Under the pieces are notes generated by a model that saw only the letters and a program-made list of their open reading frames with translations, was not told where the DNA came from and did no database searches. From Cryptomeria japonica (taxonomy: Eukaryota; Streptophyta; Pinopsida; Cupressales; Cupressaceae), in NCBI RefSeq assembly GCF_030272615.1, contig NC_081412.1, forward strand, positions 105,588,296-105,652,295: a stretch of 64,000 nucleotides of DNA. Reading direction: 5' to 3'. Shown in pieces: positions 1 to 10,599 of the stretch; the first letter of the stretch is position 1; each line of letters opens with the position of its first letter. Both the position numbers and the translations under genes were made by a program.

Positions 1-1798
1 AGAGTTTATCTAGTTGGATACACCATATAAGATTACAAAGGAGGTCATCAGGGCAATCACCAGTTTGCCACAAGTTGGGCATTGTCCAGAGAAGAAGGTT
101 TCTAATGATCAGGTCAACAAAATCACTGGCGCAACTTCAGACAGGCGATCTATGAGGATCAGTACTATCATCGACAGAGACATCAAATTCAGAAGCATGA
201 TTATTGGGTATAAGATAAATCAATCAAATCGACCGAATTCTATTTCTAGCTCCTACATTTATGCAACTCATAAGATGATGAGGGAGAATGAGAAGTTATA
301 TCTATGTGGTTGGATGTTGGATGAATTGTTGATAAATCTAGGAAAGATTAAAGGAGAAAAGAAAGGAACTTTCTGGTATGGTAACCTAATTGTTTGTTTG
401 ATGCTATTTTTTATCAATGAGACTCTCAGTTTTGGGAAGAGACAATGGGCATTTGATATCTCGGCAGGGAGGCAACTGAAACAGTCAATTGCTTCATTGG
501 GCAATTAGAGAGAAGACAAAGTATGGGGTTATTTTAAGGCATTCTAGAAGGATATGAAATCTAGAGAGAAGGTTCCTAAGCACATTGTTGAGAAATATTC
601 AACTGAAATATACTTCATGGTTAAGAAAGATGAAACACTCATGAAAGCGGTCAAACCCCAAAAGATCTGGATTGAGGAGATGGGTTATGAAGTTGATACA
701 CAAATTTTAGATGCTTATGCAAAGATGTTGATCGATGCACCTATTGATGAAGCTGAGAAACCCTATGGTACTACAAAGCAAAAGAAGCAAGAGGTTGAAA
801 CTGAGTTCAACCAGAAGAAAAGAGAGAAGGGGGAAGGTAAGGCAAGCAAGTTTGTGGAAAAGGTTTCATAGGACATCAAAGCATTGATTGATGTTGTCCT
901 AGATAAAGGCAAGAAGAGAAAAGAACTAGAATTGTTTATTGAACCTATTACAACTGAATCTACATCTGAAGATGAAATACCCTTGGCATTAAAAAGGGTA
1001 ATAAGGAAGAAAATTAAGGAAACTAAGGTAGAGGCTACGAAGAAACCAGTTAGGAAAGTTACCATCAAGGTACCGACATAGAGAAGAGATCCTAAAAAAA
1101 CACCTTCAGCCCCATCCAGTACTGGAAGGAGAAAGAAGAAGGGTGACATGGATCTAGCAATTGAATCTGGTAATGCAACTATCACTCCACCAAAGACTTG
1201 TGCAGAGTTAGTTGATGAAATTACTAATTGGTATGTTAAAGAATGTATAGTTTTATTATGAATGTTTAGATAATAATGAACAAAGAGAGGTAGAGGAAGC
1301 AGTTTTGTTATATTTGAATATTTATTAGAAATCCCTATTAGAAATTGAAGACCAAATACCGGCACAGTTGTATGAAATCAAAAACAGATACTGCAAATAT
1401 CTCTGTTGAAGGAAAAGGAAAGGGTATCATGGGTACTTCACCCTCAAATTTTGAAAAATGTTAAGATAGTGGAAATTGAACACCTAGTAGATACAAATGT
1501 ACAGACAAATGTTTAGATACCGACAAATACAGAGAGTGTAAAGATTGATAATGTATAGGTTTCTAATGTTGAGGATAATATTGCCCCGGATACAAATGTA
1601 CAGGATGAGGATAAATTTCCTAGGGAGGAACCAACAACAAGTAAGACTGTAACAAGTGGCAAAGCCATCAATGCAAGTAAGGAAGATATAAAGGTTAAAT
1701 CATCAGAGGAGAAGAAAGAGGAATCCGACAAGGAACCAGTAGTGAGTCCATCATTGTTGTCAATTGACACCTCGAATGTTGAAAAGAAAAGAATAACC
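1..1798 (+). pseudogene. E1 accessory protein (ORF2-like), 5' segment
   Basis: A single reading frame runs from the window edge to the E2 insertion, broken by in-frame stops (11-13, 506-508, 545-547, 869-871, 1079-1081, 1259-1261 and others) but with no frameshift that I can see. The protein matches ORF2 of E3 (26006-29387, minus strand): KITKEVIRAIT against KITKEIIHVIT, then NLIVCLMLFF against SLLVCMFFYF, then VEKYSTEIYF against VEKYKDDICF, then MGYEVD against MGYQID. After the globular part comes a Lys/Glu/Ser-rich low-complexity region (about 770-1790). The N-terminus lies outside the window. The gene resumes at 21551 after E2 is removed. I do not recognise a named domain; the function is unknown. 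Its place before a polypurine tract and LTR says it is an element-borne accessory gene. Confidence 0.7.
1794..1798. repeat. Target-site duplication of E2, left copy (TAACC)
   Basis: TAACC immediately precedes the TG of the left E2 LTR and recurs at 21546-21550 directly after the right LTR. A 5-bp duplication is typical of LTR-retrotransposon integration and shows that the 19.7-kb interval 1799-21545 behaves as one insertion. Confidence 0.85.
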
Positions 1799-2069
1799 TG
1801 TTAGGTCCCGAAGACAACTGAGAGGTTTGGGGGGGGGGGTGAATCAGTTGTCCAATAAATTCAACCAAAATTAACTTAACCAAAACTTAATGCTTAATGC
1901 CGGTAAACCAAATACCGGTGAATAATATAATCTATCGATAACTGTGCATAAGTCTCTGACTTGCCGATTAATATAACCAAAGATCTCCAAGTGCTGATAA
2001 GTGTTGACAAGTGATGACAGGTGTTGACATCAATGACATAACCATATCAACATACCCAAAATACCAACA
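1799..2069 (-). repeat. E2 3' LTR, internally deleted (271 bp)
   Basis: It starts TGTTAGGTCCC and ends ACCAACA, as expected of LTR termini, and aligns with both ends of the right LTR. About 800 bp present in the right copy is missing; the break is near 1910-1930, after the stretch GTAAACCAAA. The motif GTTGACATCAATGACA occurs at 2023-2038. Confidence 0.88.
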
Positions 2070-2084
2070 ATCTCCCCCTTTGGC
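2070..2084 (-). promoter_or_regulatory. E2 polypurine tract
   Basis: On the minus strand the sequence reads GCCAAAGGGGGAGAT directly before the LTR start TGTTGG. This is the position and composition of the plus-strand primer for reverse transcription. Several further purine-rich copies lie between 2145 and 2345. Confidence 0.85.
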
Positions 2085-2399
2085 ATTGATGGCAACACAA
2101 GATGGAAAAACCATCAAAGTGCCAAAATAGAAATGCCAAAAACCAACAATCTCCCAAAGAGATCATTAACTAAAAATGAAAATACAGATATAGAGAGTAA
2201 TCAGTCTCTCCAACAATCTCTCCCCAAAGTAACAATCTCTCCCCCAATGGATAATGTGTTTTTCCATATCAATCTCTCCCCCTTTGACATCAAATGTCAA
2301 AGCATTACAAAATACCAACTTATTTTACTAACTACTCCCCCTGAGAAGTATCTCTCCTCATCAAAGCCGGAATAAAAGATTTCTCTATTAATTCTAAAA

Positions 2400-4238
2400 G
2401 AGAATGTTGAAGAAAAAGAAGTGAAAATTAAATTTGATAGAAATATGTTTAGTCTTAGAGTAAAATACTGGGTTCTTTGATATATCAATTGCTGCAATAT
2501 TATCACAGTAAATAGTTATAGGTTCCTTGCATTTTACCTTTATGTCCTTCAACATTTGTTTGATCCATAATACATGTGTATAGTTAGTTGCTACTACAAC
2601 ATATTCTGATTATGTTGTTGATAGACTTGTACAACTTTGTTTCTTGCTCAACCATGAAATTAGTTTGCTACCAAGAAAAAATGCTCCGCTGGTGGTGCTT
2701 TTTCTATCATCCACATCTCGTACACAATTAGCATCTGTGTATGCACATAAGTCAAAATTTTCATCTCTAGGATACCATAAACCAAGATTTGTAGTGCCTT
2801 GTAGGTACCGCAAAATCGTTTTCACTGTTGATTCATGATTTTCTTTAGGATTACTCTAAAATCTTGAAATAATACATACTGCATTCATAATATTAGGTCT
2901 TGTTTGTGTCAAATACTATAAACCTCCTATCATGGACTTGTATCTAGTCAGATTAACAGGTGTTGAATCATCCTTCAAAGATAATTTATCAGTTGTAGTC
3001 ATAGGTGTGCTCACCGGTTTACTGTTTTCCATGCCAAATTTCTTTAGTAATTCCTTCAAGTACTTAGATTGACATAGGAATATACCTTTATTAGTATGTG
3101 AAATCTGCAATCCTAAAAAGAATTTTATCTCTCCAATCATAGACATTTCAAATTCTTGTTGCATTTTGTTAGAAAAGTCTTTACACAATCCATCTTCTCC
3201 TCCAAAGATTATATCATCAACAAAAACTTCAATAACCAAGATGTCATCATTAGTCACTTTGTAGTATATATTGTTGTTAGCATTACCTTTAGTGTATCCA
3301 AGCTTCAAAAGATATTTGTCCAATCTAGCATACCAAGCTCTAGGAGCTTGTTTCAATCCATATAAAGTTTTCCTTAACCTATGAACCATGTCTTTGTTAT
3401 CTTTCAAAGAAAATCCATTAGGTTGTTCAATATAAACTTCTTCAAGATCTCCATTCAAAAATACACATTTAACATCCATTTGATATACTTTATAGTTCCT
3501 GTGTGCTGCAAAAGCCAATAAAAGTCTGACTGCCTCAATTCTAGCTATCGGTGCAAAGGTTTCATTGTAATCAATTCCTTCTTTCTGTGAATATCCCTTA
3601 CACACTAATCTTTCTTTGTTTCTGCTTACCTTACCATCTTCATTAAGTTTATTTCTAAAAACCCATTTAGTTCCAATTACATTTTTGTCTTTAGGCCGAG
3701 GAACTAATGACCAAGTGTTATTCCTTTCAATTTGTTCCAATTCATCTTCCATAGCTTTAATCCAATTTTTATCTTCACATGCCTCATTAATTGATGTAGG
3801 TTCAATTTGGGAAATAAGACATACCTCTTCATTTTCCAATCTTCCTCTAGTCATAACTCCTTGAAATTTGTTTCTAATTGTCTGATCTTCAGAATGATTC
3901 AATCTTACATACCGGGGTGTTTTTACTTGCTATTGTTCTTCAGTGATTGTTGAGTCCTCAGATGATGCTGGTGTAATTGGATCACCATTCTGTACCAGTG
4001 TATTCACAGTAGGTTCATTTGTGATTATCTCTATTGCTGGTTCAAAGTCTGTGTACCTTGAATTTCCTCTAAACTGCTCATCAATCTTCACATTTGCACT
4101 CTCAACAATTTTCTGCAATCTCTTGTTTAAACATCTATATGCCTTTCTCTTAGATGAATAACCAAGAAATATTCCTTCATCACTTCTAGGATCAAATTTG
4201 CCAATATACTCATCTCTTCTAATATAACATTTACTTCC
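2400..4238 (-). pseudogene. E2 pol, C-terminal half: end of integrase, RT and RNase H
   Basis: One frame runs from GSKCYI (about 4238) to about 2450. The reverse transcriptase lies at 3902-2916 with the TKWVFRNK block, the catalytic QMDVK (first Asp) and FVDDIIFGG at 3224-3198 (the two catalytic Asp). RNase H follows with AYTDANCVRD near 2740, SKKQSCTSLST near 2620 and CDNIAAI near 2510. Stops: TAG at 3930-3932, 2916-2918 and 2856-2858; TAA at 2610-2612. The C-terminus is lost after about 2450. Family role: copies element RNA into DNA and removes the RNA strand, within virus-like particles. Non-functional as it stands. Confidence 0.92.
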
Positions 4239-5681
4239 TGTATGCGGGAAAAGCGGGTCGATAGAACTCAATATGTGAAAAATGGAGCTCTATGGAGCCT
4301 TGCTCACACACTCTCAAGACTTCTTGGTGCAAGCTATGGAGTAATGAAGTATCACTCAGCTTCCCAAGGTTGGTCCTATGGTTCTCTATCTTGCATGGTC
4401 CCTCAAACCAATGTTTTTGCTCTCAGATCACTGAGCAAAATGGTTTAGAGATGGAAAATGCAAGAACGAGGGATGCTTTTTGTTGATTTTAATGTGAGAT
4501 GCATCCTAAGCTATGCATGATTCTAGAAATGTAATAAACTAATTATAAGATGACAAGGTTAGTAAACAAACTATCCTAGCATGCTATATTAGTTAATGAT
4601 TTAAGCTAATGATAATAGAAATACTCTAAAATGCATATTAGATTAACTTCTATTTTAAAGAGAGGCTAAATGATGAGCATATATGAAATGAAAGCTTGAA
4701 TGTATTTGAGCATAAGTATGATAGTACAAACTTGGATGATCAAAACGGAGGGATGAGAGATCTATTTATAGCAAAAATAGGGCAATGGATGGCTAGGATT
4801 GAAAGATTCAATCAAGGGTTGAGTTTTAAAGTTGGGAATCCATGTTTGCAATTGGCACCAATGAAATGGTGACAAATGTCAACATAAGACTAGTTGAGAA
4901 AAGGGGTTGGAGACATTAAATGCTTGAGAAGACCTCATGGTTATCTTAGGGGTAATGGTCAAGCTTAAGTTAAGATTACCCATTGGATTAAGTTTTTATT
5001 AAAGGATAAACTCTTGTGCAAATAATTAAGAGATAACCATGGTCAAAGCAATGAATGCTTGAGGAGACCCTTGGGTTGGATGGAGGTTAAGTTAGGCAAA
5101 AAGTCTCTAACCATGTAAGAGGGTTGAGTTAACCATTAATGGTTTGTAAGAGAAAGTTGTTGGAGACTTGGAGCCTTTAATGGTTATTGAAGACTTTGAG
5201 GGTTTGCGAAGTGATTTCCCTTTGTTTAGAGATGTGACAAAGTTTAGAAGATGGGTTAGGTTAATTTAGAAGTGATTAGAAGGGTCTAGAAGAAATTAGG
5301 AATAGGTTTTAGAATGCAAGTGGGAGATGTAGGATTTTGCAAGTGGATGGAGGGATAATAGGATTTTTAATTGAATAAAATGAATTTAATTCAATTTGGT
5401 TGCAATTGGGGAAATCAAATAAATTAAATTTATTCAATTTAGGATAAACTTTTTAATTAAAGTTGAATTTAATTAAAAGTGGATAGAAGGGATTTAATTG
5501 AATAAAATGATTTATTCATTAAATGGTAAAAAAAAGTCTAGTGAATTTAATTTAAATAAATTGAGTAATTTACTTAATTAAATAGAAGAATGCGGGTGAT
5601 TCAATTAAATTGGATTTAATTAAATAGAGAAATGAACATAAAATATTCATTTAGGAATATGGTCATTTTTATACATCTACA
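4239..5681 (-). repeat. Tat 3' LTR
   Basis: On the minus strand it opens TGTAGATGTATAAAAATG directly after a polypurine tract and closes CCCGCATACA at the copia junction. A minus-strand TATA-like box (GCTATAAATAGATC) lies near 4750-4765. The stretch 5345-5640 is rich in TTTAATTAAATAAA-like sequence. The left boundary is inferred from where copia homology stops (about 4238); the right boundary is secure. Confidence 0.75.
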
Positions 5682-5695
5682 TTTTGCCCCTCTTT
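5682..5695 (-). promoter_or_regulatory. Tat polypurine tract
   Basis: Minus strand AAAGAGGGGCAAAA abuts the LTR start TGTAGATG. This fixes the 3' LTR boundary and the orientation of the element. Confidence 0.82.
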
Positions 5696-6014
5696 GAAGT
5701 GACGTGTGTTCACATGTTATTTCAAAGAAAATGATGTGTTATCATGATTTATGATCAAATGCAATTTTATGTTGCTTTTATGATTTTCAAGTCGTGCCCC
5801 AGATTTGATTTGATATGTGATGCCCCCTCAAGAGATGAATCAATATTTTGAAAATTTGGATTTGAATAGGTGATTTGTGTTTGGTGTGTATGATTTTGTC
5901 TATGTGAAATGTGTAAATTGATTCATCTCCTGATAAGTTACATGTTTTAGGGTATAAGGGAGATCGCGAGTAAATTACATGCCCATTTCCCTAACCCTAA
6001 TTTCATTTTTCTCC

Positions 6015-6021
6015 TATAAAA
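6015..6021 (+). promoter_or_regulatory. TATA box of the antisense PMD gene
   Basis: CTATAAAAGGGG lies 75-81 bp upstream of the ATG at 6096, on the strand opposite to gag-pol. Spacing and sequence fit a plant RNA polymerase II core promoter with a start near 6045-6050. This is inference from sequence alone. Confidence 0.55.
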
Positions 6022-6255
6022 GGGGAAAAGTGCTTTGATTTGATTCATTTGTGCATTGTTGACTTTGGAGAAAGATATTTTGGAGAGAAGTCAAAATGCT
6101 TATTCCATATTCCAGACATCATTTTGAGCGCATTCAGAGGCACTGGAGACCTGTCGCATATGGACCACTAGTAAGTCTACACTTTTGACCCTTTTTTGAT
6201 TTTTTATTTTGTCATTTTTGGTCAGTTTTTTATTTTTGAAATTTGGTTTTATCGG

Positions 6256-6718
6256 TTTAGCGTGTCAAAGTCATAATTTAGCGCATATGAAAATTTAGGT
6301 AGCGCATAGCCTTTTGAATTTAGGGCTGCATCCGAAACAAATAGGATAGCACATAAAAGTTCTAGGTTAGCGCATGGTGGTAGAATAGTGCATGTTGAAC
6401 ATAGGGTAGTGCATCAGGTCAACAGGGTAGCGCGTGAGCTAGACCTAGCACATAGGGGTCACAAGGGTTCGCATGGGTAAGGGGTTTTAGCGCGTAGGAT
6501 AGACCTAGCACATAGGGTCAAATAGGTAGCGTCAACATGATGTAGGTTAGCGCATAAATAGGTTTTAGCACATAGGGTCAGTTGCGTGGCGCATTAGGGA
6601 AAAAGGATAGCACGTAGAGGCAGTCTAGCGCATAGGGTAAATATATTAGCGCGTAGGGAAAATAGCTTAGCGCATGGGTGTATTCTAGCGTGGGGAGAAT
6701 CTATTTTAGCGCATCAGG
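6256..6718 (+). repeat. Dispersed TAGCGCATAGG-type short repeat array
   Basis: Some twenty or more variants of TAGCGCATAGG (also TAGCACATAGG, TAGCGCGTAGG) occur every 15-35 bp across about 460 bp. Spacing is irregular, so it is not a simple tandem array. The variants differ mainly by G/A and C/T changes at CpG-like positions. Confidence 0.8.
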
Positions 6719-6980
6719 AAAAATTTTGCGAGATGGGGGGATGTGTGAATGAAAAAAAATTGATAGGATAAAGGCAGTTTTGTCAAGATAGGTGTAATTG
6801 GTGCTTTGTTGTGTTTTGCTGTCATGGTTTTTATTGATTTGTCCAATATGAGTGTTGATATAACTTGTTTGGATTTGTGATATTTCAAGTTATGCATAGA
6901 TATTAATGTGTTGTGTTGATTAAAGCATGATTTGTTTTTGCACTTTGTTTCAAGTTCAATGTGTGAAGCCGGATTTGTGT

Positions 6981-7140
6981 TACAAGCTGATGTGGGTTGG
7001 AAACTTGAGTTGTTTTACAAGCTAATATGGGTGGGAAACTTGAGTTGTTTTACAAGTTTATGTGATTTGGAGACTTGAGTTGTGTTACAAGTTTTGATAT
7101 GGTTTTTGATAACTTGATTTGTTTTACAAGCTGATATGAA
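6981..7140 (+). repeat. 35-bp tandem repeat, about 4.5 copies
   Basis: Units beginning TACAAG start at 6981, 7016, 7051, 7086 and 7125, each followed by a variant of GATTTGGAAACTTGAGTTG. The period is 35 bp for the first three intervals and 39 bp for the last. It lies near the acceptor end of the putative PMD intron. Confidence 0.85.
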
Positions 7141-8861
7141 ATGATAGGATGTTGAACTTGATGTAGATGAGCAAATTGTTTCATGTTGTTGATGTGATTT
7201 TGATTTTGATATCTTTGTTTTGAGTTGGAAACTGATATTGGACTTGTTTTGCTGGTTGACAGGAGCGATTGGGCATAGTTCAGTCATGTGAGTGATTTCC
7301 TAGGCCTTGGACTTTGATACCACGGTTGACACAGGCCGACTTGGACATTATCGAGAGATGCGGTCTTACGTCCCTGTTGGATATGCCTCAGTTCACTGTG
7401 AACTAGGGTTTACTTACAATGCTTGCAGAGAGGTGGCACAGCAACATGAACACCTTCCACTTTGCCACAGGTGAGATGACAGTTACGCTAGAGGACTGTT
7501 ACAGGATTCTGCGCATACCAGTAGTAGGTTCACTACTACCTTATGAGTAGTCGGAGGAGGGCGATATAGAGGTACTTCGCTACATATTCCATGATGAGAC
7601 AGTATGCAGATATGAGATCCCTTGGTAGGAGTTCCTGGATTTGGATTATGCACCACTTCCATCAGTACTGGCAGGGTTTATAGGTGGCTTTCTATGTCCC
7701 GACCGCAGGTCGAAGGGACTATCTGTGGGATGGGGGCTGGTTTTAGAGGACATGGTTACACAGGGCCACAGGTTTGCATGGGGATCGGCTATGCTAGCCC
7801 ACCTGTACAGGGACTTGCATGAGGTGGTATACTTGGGTTACGACAGTTTGTCAACTGGCGTGATGCTCCTTCAGGTATGGTACTGGGAGCACATTCCGGT
7901 AGCTAGGCCATTAGCAGACAGAGATAGGCCCGTTGGACGTGGCTATGCCTATGGGTACAGGGGTCTAGTTGTCTAGCGGAAGATGGGAAAACTAGAGCAT
8001 TGGAGGAGAGTGTTGGATGACATTGATACGGTCACTTGGCGACCGTATACAGGGTGCAAGGTATGGGCTGAGGATGGGCTGGAGATGCCCTATGTTTCCA
8101 TGATGAGATACCTGATCGGGAGGACCCCATTCATGATCGAGAGATTTGTGGTCACCAGAGTTTTACGACAGTTTGGTCGACAGCAGGGTATACCTTAGGG
8201 GGCCTACTTGTATGCACGCCGGAGGTAGGACATACTAGATTGGGGTCCGACTATTGATAGTGCGGCGGTGGTAGAGGAGTTTTTCAACTTAGCGAGCTAG
8301 ATATGGGATTATGCCCCAGAGATTTTGGATGCGGGTATGACAGACGAGTTTGCCAGATTGTTTGTCACGCGGGTAGTGGCGAGGATATCAGATCTAGAGG
8401 AGATGTGGCCATCATTTGATGATGATGATGATGATGAGGGAGGTGGAGATGATGAGAATGATGGAGATGGTGGAGGAGGACGATGAGGGAGAGGAGATTG
8501 GGGGAGGAGAGGAGGTAGAGGGAGGAGAGGAGATAGAGGTTTGGAGAGAGCAGTTAGATGGGTGGTGATGGATAGAGGGAGAGGCGGGTTGGCCATTGGA
8601 GCAGGGGGAGAGGGGAGGGTGGGGGAGGTTCTAGCTGCAGTGGGGGGGACTGACGAGGTGACACGACCAGTGCAGAGGATGAGGACGGATGTTCTCCCAC
8701 CTCTAGCACCAAGGATAGATAGAGGGAGAGGGGATACCCCTGCATAGGTACTGCTACAGGTCCGGATCCCTACTCATGTGCAGGATGCTTAGATTAGGAC
8801 CCTACAGGTGATGGTACAACAGCTGCAGGCATAGTTATTAACATATCAGCGGCAGATTGCG

Positions 8862-9296
8862 TAGTTGACCACTGAGCGAGATACGGAGATAGAGCTGCAG
8901 GGTTGAGCAAAGGAGCTTGCAGTGAGCATGCAAAGAGTAGTGGCGGGTGGTCCGATGAGAGACACCCTGAGAGAGCTATCTTTGAGAGCTCAAGAGGCGA
9001 AGTACTACCATCGACACTATGAGGCTGCGGTACCTAGGGATCATCGAGTATAGAGCTTTACACAGTCGATATCTAGTCCATCTCGAGATATTGGGTCACG
9101 GTTCGAGAGTCGAGGTGTGACAGGGCCATCGAGACATGATCCCCCTAGAGATCTAGGGGTGGGGACTTCTGGAGCTAGACCATCTCCGTCAGGGGATAGC
9201 CATACTTGAGAGACATTGTCTCCATTGTATTTTTTATCATTGTATTCTTTGTACTGGGCACAAAGATGACAGATTTTGTACATTTTGATCATTTTT

Positions 9297-9339
<43 letters not shown>

Positions 9340-10331
9340 GGCATCATTGTCTTTGATCATGTGGTGTGTTATATGGATGTATGTGCTTATGCGTTCTATT
9401 CTTTACTTTATGATGATGCAATGCTTAAATATATGATATAATGTATGATGCAGGATGTATGCTTTGATATGTTGTGAGATGTATCTTGAAAATGAGATGT
9501 ATGATATGCAACTATGTTAAAATGATTAAAATGATATGCAAATAATTGTTTTTGGAGCATCCTCATTCTGTATTTGCCATCCTAATATAACCATATGTTA
9601 TTTGCTTTCGAGATAAGTGTCATCATTTGAGCTTTGATTTGATTTTGGGATATGTTGAAAATTTATACAAGTATAATGGTATATTTGAACCATAATGACC
9701 TGAGAAAAATTTACATGATGTTTGATTTTTGCAAGATAGCACAAGCATCAAGGTATAATTCAACATGGACGACCAAAGTGCAGATTGCGAATAAACAGAC
9801 AAGATTAAATCATTGGTATGTGTGAAGTGGAATCATGCCTTCAGTGATATTCGATGTATCACATCTCGAGGCAAGTATTCACACCATACAAATGATCGCC
9901 TCCCAGACAGAAGACTAAGAAAATATTGGAGTTCCTTCATGATCTCTGGCTTTGAAGCATTTAGTGAGAAAAGGGAGAGAATCCAATAATTGAAAAAAGT
10001 TCAAAATGCAAAAATAGTCAAGATTTTATGCGATAATGCAACATTTAGTACTTTAGAAAATCATCCATCCTTGGTATTTCTATGTTTCTTTGTTTTTGTT
10101 TTGCGATGAAGTGTAGTTTTGGTTGTTTGGATGTAATGTTTTTGAGTTTTGAAAATAGTTTTGATGTCTTGAATGTGTTGCAAGTTTTGACGATTTATTG
10201 CCCCTAGCTAAGTGTGCCTCTTGATGTGAATATGTACAGTGATTTCTAAGCCAAGGTGGAATGTGGTAAGAGGATATATATGGATAGACCAGGATAGTGA
10301 CTACGCTAAGTATGTCCTGAATGGATATGTG
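8862..10331 (+). repeat. Direct duplication within the Tat element, left copy
   Basis: This interval (PMD C-terminal coding end, TA microsatellite and the spacer up to the 3' end of integrase) is repeated, with scattered substitutions, at 16668-18219. The homology ends at AAGTATGTCCTGAATGGAT here and at AAGTATGTCCTTAATGGAT in the other copy. After 9209 no coding sequence is seen up to the integrase end near 10600. Confidence 0.9.
9301..9338. repeat. (TA)19 microsatellite
   Basis: Thirty-eight bases of pure TA, directly after TTTTTGAGA. The duplicate copy at 17137-17188 holds 26 units. Confidence 0.97.
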
Positions 10332-10599
10332 CTAAGTGTCGAGCGATGGCCGATAGTGGTTGATGGATATGGATAAAATAGTATGGATATAGATAGAGGA
10401 GCCGTCCTCTCACAATAGCGCATGTTACCAGGTTTTCACTAGTTGCTTCTATTGTACCTTGTTATTTGCTTTTTCTGGATTTTTTTTATTTTTTTGCTTG
10501 TTTTGGCTTTTTCCGTGCATTAGACTACTCAAGTGTAGTACTTCTTCAGATGGATGTCATTAGTTGGTTCATCAAGCACATCTCCTTTTGAAGTTGTTA

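Larger units (their letters stand above)
6171..7262 (+). other. Putative intron of the PMD gene
   Basis: It begins GTAAGT, ends TTTTGCTGGTTGACAG, is T-rich, and separates two segments that join in phase. It contains two separate repeat arrays (6256-6718 and 6981-7140). No coding potential is seen within it. Confidence 0.6.
6096..9209 (+). pseudogene. Plant mobile domain (PMD) gene, antisense within the Tat element
   Basis: Proposed exon 1 is 6096-6170 (25 codons, MLIPYSRHHFERIQRHW then RPVAYGPL), a GTAAGT donor at 6171 and an acceptor TTGACAG ending at 7262. Exon 2 continues in phase from GAG at 7263 to TGA at 9207-9209 (648 codons). PMD hallmarks: TFHFATGEMTVTLED (about 7450-7494), LLQVWYWEHIPVARP (about 7866-7910), TWRPY (about 8034-8048) and RVLRQFGRQQGIP (about 8157-8195). 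Then come an acidic Asp/Gly run (8417-8480), an RG-rich stretch (8485-8590), a short predicted coiled coil and a Ser/Pro-rich tail. Fifteen in-frame stops, 12 of them TAG, but no frameshift. PMD proteins occur both as host genes (MAIN-like) and as passengers of plant mobile elements; the role in the element is not established. Confidence 0.82.

Noticed and set aside
6256-6718. CRISPR-like array
   Set aside because: Units are 11 bp, irregularly spaced and lie in a plant retrotransposon; no repeat-spacer structure.
8309-8745. Proline/serine-rich open frames on the minus strand
   Set aside because: They are the complement of the acidic and RG-rich PMD segment; no independent support.
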